DNA from: Pseudomonas guariconensis
GTDB lineage: Bacteria > Pseudomonadota > Gammaproteobacteria > Pseudomonadales > Pseudomonadaceae
DNA length: 64,000 bases
NCBI RefSeq assembly: GCF_900102675.1
Contig: NZ_FMYX01000002.1
Span: 434,001 to 498,000 of the forward strand
Direction: 5' to 3'
Part shown: one piece after another, positions 56,973-64,000 of the stretch
Position numbering within the stretch: position 1 is the stretch's first letter
Layout: every line of letters starts with the position of its first letter
Notes under the pieces: generated by a model
Told to the model about the DNA's origin: nothing
The model's database searches: none
What the model saw: the letters and a program-made list of their open reading frames with translations, nothing else
Translations under genes and position numbers: made by a program

Positions 56973-57950
56973 ATGAAAGCAGTGTTGTGCAAAACCCTCG
57001 GCCCTGCGCAAAACCTGGTGCTGGAGGAGGTGGCAAGCCCGGTACCGAAGAAGAACGAGCTTCTGCTGGAGGTTCATGCCGCCGGCGTCAACTTTCCCGA
57101 TACCTTGATCATCGAGGGCAAGTACCAGTTCCAGCCACCGCTGCCGTTCTCCCCTGGGGGTGAAGCGGCCGGCGTGGTAGCGGCGGTCGGGGATAAGGCC
57201 GGCGCCTTCGCGGTCGGCGACCGGGTCATGGCACTGACCGGCTGGGGCAGCTTCGCCGAGCAGGTCGCCGTGCCCTTCTATAACGTGCTGCCGATTCCCG
57301 CGTCGATGGACTTCGCCACCGCTGCAGCGTTCGGCATGACTTATGGCACCTCGATGCATGCTCTGCGCCAGCGCGGCCAGCTCAAGGCCGGCGAAACCCT
57401 ATTGGTGCTCGGTGCATCCGGCGGCGTGGGCTTGGCCGCCGTGGAGATCGGCAAAGCCATGGGCGCCCGGGTGATCGCCGCAGCCAGCAGCGCCGAGAAG
57501 CTCGCCGTCGCCAAGGCTGCCGGAGCCGATGAGCTGATCGACTACAGCCAGGCCAGCCTGAAGGATGAAATCAAGCGCCTGACCGGGGGCCAGGGCGTCG
57601 ATGTGGTCTACGACCCGGTGGGTGGCGAACTGTTCGAGCAGGCCGTACGCGGTCTGGCCTGGAACGGTCGACTACTGGTGGTGGGCTTTGCCAGCGGGAC
57701 CATCCCCCAGTTACCCGTGAACCTGGCATTGCTCAAGGGCGCCGCAGTGCTGGGCGTGTTCTGGGGCGCTTTCGCCCAGCGCCAGCCCGAGGACAACGCA
57801 GCCAACTTCCGCCAGTTGTTCGTCTGGCATGCCGAGGGCAAGCTCAAACCGCTGGTGTCGCAGACCTATGCGCTGGCAGAAGCCGGTGCAGCCATCGAGC
57901 GATTGGCGCAGCGCAAGGCTGTGGGCAAGTTGGTGGTGCTGACCAAATAG
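56973..57950 (+). CDS. NADPH:quinone oxidoreductase family protein (zinc-free MDR)
   Basis: A 325-residue protein starting MKAVLCKTLGPAQNLVLEEV. It has the GroES-like domain (HAAGVNFPDTLIIEGKYQFQ) and the Rossmann motif LLVLGASGGVGLAAVEIGKA at about 141-160. It lacks the zinc-binding Cys/His of alcohol dehydrogenases. Enzymes of this group reduce quinones or enoyl groups with NADPH; substrate unknown. An AAAGGA ribosome site precedes the ATG. Confidence 0.85.
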   Translation: MKAVLCKTLGPAQNLVLEEVASPVPKKNELLLEVHAAGVNFPDTLIIEGKYQFQPPLPFSPGGEAAGVVAAVGDKAGAFAVGDRVMALTGWGSFAEQVAVPFYNVLPIPASMDFATAAAFGMTYGTSMHALRQRGQLKAGETLLVLGASGGVGLAAVEIGKAMGARVIAAASSAEKLAVAKAAGADELIDYSQASLKDEIKRLTGGQGVDVVYDPVGGELFEQAVRGLAWNGRLLVVGFASGTIPQLPVNLALLKGAAVLGVFWGAFAQRQPEDNAANFRQLFVWHAEGKLKPLVSQTYALAEAGAAIERLAQRKAVGKLVVLTK

Positions 57951-58025
57951 GGGGCTGGGCGAGGCCTGCCCACGGACGGCAAGCCCCCCGAGAGTCGCAA
58001 GCACTTGATGGGGAACGGGCGTTTC

Positions 58026-58679
58026 TTACACCTCGCGCAGGTTATGGCACCTGCGAAACCGCGCTTCCAAATTGCGATCGGGCATCTGGTGGCTGCGCAA
58101 GGCGTTGAGCGTCTGTTCGACATAGTCCCGGGTACTGCCATAGCGCCCTTTGGCACTGGCCAGAATCTGACTGAGCAACGCGTCCGGCAGATTGCCGGCA
58201 TAGCACGGCAGATGCCGCTCCAGCACAAAACCCAGGGCCTGCACCTTGCTGCCGTCGCTCAACCGGCAGTTGAGCCAGTGCGGCCGGTACGCCGGGTACG
58301 GCATCTCGCGTTGCCACAGGGCCATCAGCGAGTCATCCAGGTTGTTCTCGTCCAGGCGATAGGCAAAACCGCTGCACGAGCCACCACGGTCCAGGCCGAA
58401 CACGAGCCCCGGGCAATCGGGCGTGCCACGATGCTCGTGGGACCATAGATACAGGCCCCTGTGGTACCCATGCACGCGCGCCCGCTGGCGCTCGACCGAA
58501 TTGCATTCCGGCCGCCAGATCAGCGAACCATAGGCGAACAACCACACCGGTCCACCTTCGTGACGCGACATGGTCAGTTTCATGGAGTGATGCAACTGCT
58601 CTTCGGTCAACTGCTGACCGAAATCCAGCGAAGGAGGATAAGTCACCTGCCACGACGAACTTTCAAGTGTCGACATCAT
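58026..58679 (-). CDS. gamma-glutamylcyclotransferase, ChaC family
   Basis: A 217-residue protein starting MMSTLESSSWQVTYPPSLDF. The ChaC hallmark is VWLFAYGSLIWRPECN, which binds the gamma-glutamyl group. The catalytic Glu region is WQREMPYPAYRPHW. ChaC enzymes degrade glutathione to 5-oxoproline and Cys-Gly. The gene is monocistronic and convergent with the quinone oxidoreductase. Met2 (58676) is an equally possible start. Confidence 0.88.
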   Translation of the reverse strand: MMSTLESSSWQVTYPPSLDFGQQLTEEQLHHSMKLTMSRHEGGPVWLFAYGSLIWRPECNSVERQRARVHGYHRGLYLWSHEHRGTPDCPGLVFGLDRGGSCSGFAYRLDENNLDDSLMALWQREMPYPAYRPHWLNCRLSDGSKVQALGFVLERHLPCYAGNLPDALLSQILASAKGRYGSTRDYVEQTLNALRSHQMPDRNLEARFRRCHNLREV

Positions 58680-58922
58680 GCTGCCGCCATTATTCCCCGT
58701 AAACTACCGAAGGCTGTCACTGTAAAAGCCGTGACGCCTCGCTGGAATTACCGTACGGCAGAAAGTGTCCGGAACTCAAGTCAAAAGTATTGCGTGAGCC
58801 CAGTATTCATCTGCCTTTGCGGATAACAGACAGGTATTGTTCCGAGTATAGTGAAAGTTATTAACCGCGGCGGCAACAATGAGCGCCTTATAATACGAAT
58901 GGCACACTTCGGTTATTAAAAA

Positions 58923-58945
58923 CGGCACACCTTTGCGGTGTGCCG
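58923..58945 (-). terminator. rho-independent terminator of the ubiD-reductase operon
   Basis: CGGCACACC (58923-58931) pairs with GGTGTGCCG (58937-58945) over a 5-base loop. A run of A at 58917-58922 on + gives the U tract on the minus strand. Confidence 0.85.
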
Positions 58946-58954
58946 TGTGCTGTT

Positions 58955-59923
58955 TCAGGCCCGCGGTGCGTAGGCGAAAACATCGGCGCGCATGCGATGC
59001 GCATCCATACCGGCCTCGACCAACGCATCCAGAGTCGCGTAGACCATGGTGGGCGAACCGCTGGCATAGACATGCACCTGATTCAAGTCAGCGATATCTT
59101 CGCAGACCGCTTCATGCAACAGCCCACAGCGTCCTTCCCAACCGCACAGATCACTCACCACCTTGTGCAGGAAAAGATTCGGCAACTGCTCCCATTCGGA
59201 CCAATGCTCGATCTGGTAGAAGTCCTCGGGTCGACGCACGCCCCAATACAGGTGAACCGGATGCTTGAAGCCTTGGGCGCGGCAATGCTCGATCAGACTG
59301 TGCATCTGGCCCATGCCGGTACCGGCGGCGATCAATACCAGCGGCCCGTCCGGCAATTCGGCCAGGTGCGCGTCGCCAAACGGCAGCTCGATGCGTGCCA
59401 CGCCGTCGCGCTGCAACTGGCTAATCAGTTGCCGGGCGCTGTTTTCACGCGCCAGCACATGCAGCTCCAGGTCACGACCGCCATGGGGGGCCGATGCCAG
59501 GGAGAAGGCCGCCTTGTCGGCTCCCTCACGTTCGATCATCAGATATTGTCCGGCGTGATAGCGCGGCGCCTTGCCGGCGGGGGCGCGCAGGCGCACGCGC
59601 CAGACGTCGCCACCAACCTCGACGCACTCACTCAAGGTGCAGGCCAGCTTGCGCACCGGCAACTCACCCAGGGCCAGCACACCATCCCAGAGCACCACGC
59701 AGTCCTCCAGCGGCTCGGCGATGCAGGTGAACAGCTCGCCATGATCGCGAACTTCACCTTCTTGGCGCACCCGCCCTTCTACCAGCAGCGCGGCGCAAAC
59801 GTGGCAATTGCCGTTGCGGCAGCTGTTGGGGCAGTCATAACCCAGACGCCGGGCCGCATCCAGAATCCGTTCTCCGGGCTCGACGGCCAGTACCGCTCCG
59901 GACGGCTGCAACGTTACCTGCAT
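58955..59923 (-). CDS. 2Fe-2S ferredoxin/flavin oxidoreductase (CDP-6-deoxy-glucoseen reductase-like)
   Basis: A 322-residue protein starting [20 protein letters not shown]. The N-terminal ferredoxin domain has the cluster ligands CRNGNCHVC (C-x4-C-x2-C) plus FTCIAEP. The C-terminal FNR module has the flavin-binding HAGQYLMIE and NAD-binding VLIAAGTGMGQMHSLIE. It resembles AscD/E3 reductase by name, but there is no deoxysugar pathway here. It lies next to ubiD with a four-base overlap, so a role in electron supply for ubiquinone or flavin reduction is more likely (inference). Confidence 0.85.
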   Translation of the reverse strand: MQVTLQPSGAVLAVEPGERILDAARRLGYDCPNSCRNGNCHVCAALLVEGRVRQEGEVRDHGELFTCIAEPLEDCVVLWDGVLALGELPVRKLACTLSECVEVGGDVWRVRLRAPAGKAPRYHAGQYLMIEREGADKAAFSLASAPHGGRDLELHVLARENSARQLISQLQRDGVARIELPFGDAHLAELPDGPLVLIAAGTGMGQMHSLIEHCRAQGFKHPVHLYWGVRRPEDFYQIEHWSEWEQLPNLFLHKVVSDLCGWEGRCGLLHEAVCEDIADLNQVHVYASGSPTMVYATLDALVEAGMDAHRMRADVFAYAPRA

Positions 59924-61389
59924 CAATCTATTCCCAACTGATCCCACAGCTCATCGATACGGCGGGTGACGGCCTCGTCCTTGACGATGGCACGCCCCCA
60001 TTCGCGTGTAGTCTCGCCCGGCCACTTGTGCGTGGCATCCAGGCCCATCTTCGACCCCAGGCCCGATACCGGCGACGCGAAGTCGAGGTAGTCGATCGGC
60101 GTGTTGTCGATCATCACCGTATCACGCTTGGGGTCCATGCGCGTGGTGATGGCCCAGATCACGTCGTTCCAGTCACGGGCGTTGATGTCATCGTCGGTGA
60201 CAATAACGAACTTGGTGTACATGAACTGTCGCAGGAACGACCACACACCCAGCATCACGCGCTTGGCGTGCCCTGGATACTGCTTTTTCATGGTCACCAC
60301 CGCCATCCGGTACGAGCAACCTTCCGGCGGCAGATAGAAATCGACGATCTCCGGGAACTGCTTCTGCAGGATCGGCACGAACACTTCGTTCAGCGCCACG
60401 CCCAGGATCGCCGGCTCATCCGGCGGACGGCCAGTGTAGGTGCTGTGGTAGATCGGCTTTTGCCGGTGGGTGATGCGCTCGACGGTGAAGACCGGGAAGC
60501 TGTCCACCTCGTTGTAGTAACCGGTGTGGTCGCCATACGGCCCTTCCGGGGCCATTTCACCTGGGTGGATCACCCCTTCGAGAATGATCTCGGCAGTGGC
60601 CGGCACCTGCAGGTCGCTGCCACGGCATTTGACCAGCTCGGTGCGATTGCCGCGCAACAGGCCTGCGAAGGCGTATTCGGAGAGCGTGTCCGGCACGGGG
60701 GTCACGGCACCGAGGATGGTCGCCGGATCCGCCCCCAAGGCAACGGCCACGGGGAATGGCTGCCCGGGGTGCTTCTCGCACCATTCACGGTAGTCCAGCG
60801 CACCGCCACGGTGGCTCAGCCAACGCATGATGACCTTGTTGCGGCCGATCAGCTGCTGGCGGTAGATACCGAGATTCTGGCGATCCTTGTTGGGGCCGCG
60901 GGTGACGGTCAGGCCCCAAGTGATCAGTGGCGCCACATCGCCCGGCCAGCAGTGCTGGATCGGAAGCTGGGTGAGGTCGACGTCCTCGCCCTCGACCACG
61001 ACTTCTTGGCACACCGCGTCCTTGATGACCTTCGGCGCCATGGACACGACTTTCTTGAAGATCGGCAGCTTGGACCAGGCGTCCTTGAGCCCTTTCGGCG
61101 GCTCGGGCTCCTTGAGGAAGGCCAGCAGCTTACCGATTTCACGCAGCTCATCGACCGACTCGGCGCCCATGCCCATGGCCACGCGCTCCGGCGTACCGAA
61201 CAGGTTACCCAGCACAGGCATGTCGAAGCCGGTGGGCTTTTCGAACAGCAGCGCCGGGCCCTTGGCGCGCAGGGTGCGGTCGCAGACTTCGGTCATTTCC
61301 AGGATGGGGGAGATCGGAACCTGGATGCGCTTGAGTTCACCGCGCTGTTCCAGGCCACGGATGAAGTCGCGCAAGTCGCGATACTGCAT
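59923..61389 (-). CDS. ubiD: 4-hydroxy-3-polyprenylbenzoate decarboxylase UbiD
   Basis: A 488-residue enzyme starting [20 protein letters not shown]. Family motifs are [20 protein letters not shown], the prFMN/metal site [19 protein letters not shown] and [20 protein letters not shown], and [20 protein letters not shown]. It decarboxylates the ubiquinone precursor using prenylated FMN supplied by UbiX. GAGG precedes the ATG at 61389; an ATG 41 codons upstream runs through a REP element and is not credible. Confidence 0.95.
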   Translation of the reverse strand: MQYRDLRDFIRGLEQRGELKRIQVPISPILEMTEVCDRTLRAKGPALLFEKPTGFDMPVLGNLFGTPERVAMGMGAESVDELREIGKLLAFLKEPEPPKGLKDAWSKLPIFKKVVSMAPKVIKDAVCQEVVVEGEDVDLTQLPIQHCWPGDVAPLITWGLTVTRGPNKDRQNLGIYRQQLIGRNKVIMRWLSHRGGALDYREWCEKHPGQPFPVAVALGADPATILGAVTPVPDTLSEYAFAGLLRGNRTELVKCRGSDLQVPATAEIILEGVIHPGEMAPEGPYGDHTGYYNEVDSFPVFTVERITHRQKPIYHSTYTGRPPDEPAILGVALNEVFVPILQKQFPEIVDFYLPPEGCSYRMAVVTMKKQYPGHAKRVMLGVWSFLRQFMYTKFVIVTDDDINARDWNDVIWAITTRMDPKRDTVMIDNTPIDYLDFASPVSGLGSKMGLDATHKWPGETTREWGRAIVKDEAVTRRIDELWDQLGID

Positions 61390-61471
61390 GCAGAAGCCTC
61401 GTGTTGGCCGTATCGATCGGGGTTGCAGAGTGTAGCGCCGTTCAAGGCTTTGTTGGGGGCAAAAATGACTT

Positions 61472-61571
61472 GGGGCCGCTTCGCAGCCCTTCGCATGTAA
61501 ACCTGCTTCCACCAGAATCGCACGAAACCTGTGGAAGCGGATTTACCCGCGAAGGGGCACGAGGCGGCCCC
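61472..61571. repeat. REP pair with 41-base arms
   Basis: Arms 61472-61512 and 61531-61571 are inverted copies with about 80% complementarity, containing GCTTCCAC and TTTACCCGCGAAGG. It lies downstream of rho and upstream of ubiD. Confidence 0.85.
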
Positions 61572-61594
61572 AATTACATCCTGATCTACAGCGC

Positions 61595-62850
<1,256 letters not shown>

Positions 62851-62854
<4 letters not shown>

Positions 62855-62874
62855 AAGGGGAGTGACGTAATCAT
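62851..62874 (-). CDS. possible 7-residue upstream ORF overlapping rho (MITSLPL)
   Basis: ATG at 62874 reads Met-Ile-Thr-Ser-Leu-Pro-Leu then TGA; the stop overlaps the rho ATG (ATGA). Neither start has a purine-rich ribosome site; instead CTCCC-type pyrimidine runs precede both. Coupling of rho translation to this ORF would explain the missing ribosome site. It could also be chance. Confidence 0.3.
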
Positions 62875-63181
62875 GTAAGAAGGGAGAATTAAGCGTTGGC
62901 TTAATGAGGCCGCGCCGCTAGATGGCGACAGGATCGCGTACTGATTCGAATTAGGGATGCTTCGGCGACGGCGTGCAGAGGGCACTGGAGAAACAGTGCG
63001 AGGCCGAATGTAACACTTGCTTTTTTCGACGTCTAGGGGTTTTGACTGGGTAAATCGTGCCTCGTGGGAACCGATTTACCTGTGAAGGCAGCCGTGGCTT
63101 CACCCTCGAATTCGCGGGCAATCCTGCACTCACAAGCGCTTGGGCCCAGAAAAAAGCCCCGCATGTGCGGGGCTTTTCACA
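62855..63181 (-). promoter_or_regulatory. rho leader (candidate Pseudomon-Rho RNA) and rho-trxA gap
   Basis: The 327-base gap holds, on the minus strand, the trxA terminator, a decayed REP-like stretch, a possible promoter (TAGACG, 17 bases, TACATT at about 63032-63004) and a structured leader. An outer helix TTCGGC/GCCGAA (62961-62966 with 63003-63008) encloses hairpin GCACTG/CAGTGC (62982-62999). A second hairpin ATTAAGC/GCTTAAT (62888-62905) lies just before the short ORF. The Pseudomon-Rho motif is a known conserved RNA found upstream of rho in Pseudomonas; the position and hairpins here fit, but I cannot run the model. Confidence 0.6.
63152..63177 (-). terminator. rho-independent terminator of trxA
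   Basis: AAAAGCCCCGCA and TGCGGGGCTTTT form a 12-base symmetrical hairpin 4 bases after the trxA stop, ending in U residues on the minus strand. Confidence 0.9.
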
Positions 63182-63508
63182 TCACAGGTGGGCGTCGAGG
63201 AACGCGGCCAGCTGGGACTTGGACAGGGCGCCAACCTTGGTCGCTTCGACGTTGCCGTTCTTGAACAGCATCAGGGTCGGGATACCACGCACGCCATGCT
63301 TGGCAGGGGTTTCCTGGTTTTCGTCGATATTCAGCTTGGCGACGGTCAGCTTGCCTTCGTAGGTAGCCGCGATGTCGTCCAGGACCGGAGCGATCATCTT
63401 GCATGGGCCGCACCATTCAGCCCAGTAGTCGACCAGCACCGGGCCTTGAGCCTGCAGTACGTCGGCTTCGAAGCTGGCGTCGGTGACGTGTTTGATTTTG
63501 TCGCTCAT
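63182..63508 (-). CDS. trxA: thioredoxin TrxA
   Basis: A 108-residue protein starting [20 protein letters not shown]. The active site WCGPC is at 32-36 in [16 protein letters not shown], the buried Asp is in VLVDYW, and the cis-Pro is in RGIPTLMLF. It is the general cytoplasmic disulfide reductant. TTGGAG before the ATG supports the start. Divergent from ppx and upstream of rho, the usual gammaproteobacterial order. Confidence 0.97.
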   Translation of the reverse strand: MSDKIKHVTDASFEADVLQAQGPVLVDYWAEWCGPCKMIAPVLDDIAATYEGKLTVAKLNIDENQETPAKHGVRGIPTLMLFKNGNVEATKVGALSKSQLAAFLDAHL

Positions 63509-63755
63509 GGAAATCTCCAAGGTCGTAAGCAATAAAAAACGTTGCCCATCATAGCTGCACCTACGTCCTACAGGAAGTCGCGCACGATTGAGTGTAACTA
63601 TAGTTGTGCAAGACGCCACGAATCGAAACTGTCACATCACTGTCATAGCATCGAGTGGCACATTGCCCTGCATCAATCCCGACAATTGTCATGCGTTGGC
63701 GCAAGCCATGGATCATGGCAGGATTGGCGGGTTATCGACCGAGAACATCGAGATC

Positions 63756-64000
63756 ATGCCGCATACCACCGCGAAGAACCTGTCTCTGATCGCCGCCATC
63801 GACCTTGGCTCCAACAGTTTCCACATGGTCGTGGCCAAGGCCCACCACAGTGAAATCCGCATTCTCGAGCGGCTCGGGGAAAAAGTGCAGCTGGCCGCCG
63901 GCATCAGTGAAGAGCGTCAGTTGAGCGAAGAAGCCATGCAGCGCGGCCTCGAATGCCTCAAGCGCTTCTCGCAACTGATCAACGGCATGCCCCAGGGCGC
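63756..64000 (+). CDS. ppx: exopolyphosphatase Ppx (5' part only)
   Basis: The frame starts [20 protein letters not shown] and continues [20 protein letters not shown] to the window edge (81 residues seen). [11 protein letters not shown] is the phosphate-1 motif of the Ppx/GppA ASKHA fold. Ppx removes terminal phosphates from polyphosphate. In-frame ATG codons at 63708 and 63717-region would extend it by up to 16 residues; the start at 63756 gives the N-terminus usual for the family. Divergent from trxA. Confidence 0.9.
   Translation, partial: MPHTTAKNLSLIAAIDLGSNSFHMVVAKAHHSEIRILERLGEKVQLAAGISEERQLSEEAMQRGLECLKRFSQLINGMPQG

Noticed and set aside
58955..59923. Deoxysugar (CDP-ascarylose) biosynthesis role
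   Set aside because: The name of the nearest family suggests it, but no dehydratase or sugar nucleotide gene is present; the neighbour is ubiD.

Overview
The window is about 64 kb of high-GC chromosome from a fluorescent pseudomonad, most likely the Pseudomonas putida group. The evidence is the gene order (spu polyamine genes, argA-argE, gcvPHT, ubiH-pepP-zapA-6S RNA-ygfA, ubiD-rho-trxA-ppx), the codon use, and many copies of the GC-rich REP palindrome (core GCGGGTTTACCCGC) typical of this group. I see no insertion sequence, prophage, CRISPR array, tRNA or rRNA. It is core genome, not an island.

Layout. 1-7.2 kb: a DUF523 fragment, a 2-oxoglutarate/Fe(II) oxygenase, DUF2059, hydrolases, a sugar acetyltransferase and an Ntn-hydrolase acylase resembling HacB. 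7.5-10.1 kb: a sulfur-linked block with a MetQ-like binding protein, an unusual SfnR-like AAA+ regulator and an RBBP9-like hydrolase. 10.3-12.3 kb: tonB-exbB-exbD. 12.7-16.7 kb: sulfate uptake, oscA-sbp-cysT-cysW-cysA. 16.9-22.1 kb: a triABC-type RND efflux operon with two adaptors. 22.3-23.4 kb: a lone COG4637-type ATPase. 23.6-33.9 kb: polyamine uptake and gamma-glutamylation (spuB-spuC-spuD-spuE-spuF-spuG-spuH leftward, spuI rightward). 34-36.7 kb: arginine synthesis (argA, argE). 36.8-41.4 kb: a CYTH/CHAD protein, an Lrp regulator, an orphan GspE-type ATPase and DUF2388. 41.6-46.2 kb: glycine cleavage (gcvT-gcvH-gcvP). 46.3-49.1 kb: a ferric-iron ABC importer lacking its ATPase. 49.2-55.7 kb: ubiquinone hydroxylases, pepP, UPF0149, a ZapB-like protein, zapA, 6S RNA and ygfA. 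55.9-64 kb: EVE, FliL-like, quinone oxidoreductase, ChaC, an iron-sulfur flavin reductase, ubiD, rho, trxA and the start of ppx.

How the genes work together. Polyamines enter through SpuD/E-FGH, are glutamylated by SpuI/SpuB and transaminated by SpuC, and feed into glutamate/GABA metabolism; arginine synthesis lies next door. Two sulfur blocks share an identical 11-base upstream motif, which suggests co-regulation in sulfur limitation.

The most interesting signals are non-coding. (1) The spuC-spuD gap can form an 18-bp helix plus a crossing 9-bp helix (a pseudoknot or a switch). (2) The argE-argA gap holds an 84-nt folded element whose three wobble pairs fit only the gene-sense strand. (3) Just before argA there is an 8-residue leader ORF ending Arg-Arg-stop, part of which can pair with the argA start region. 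(4) rho has no Shine-Dalgarno sequence and overlaps a 7-codon upstream ORF. These are readings by eye and need folding and comparative tests.
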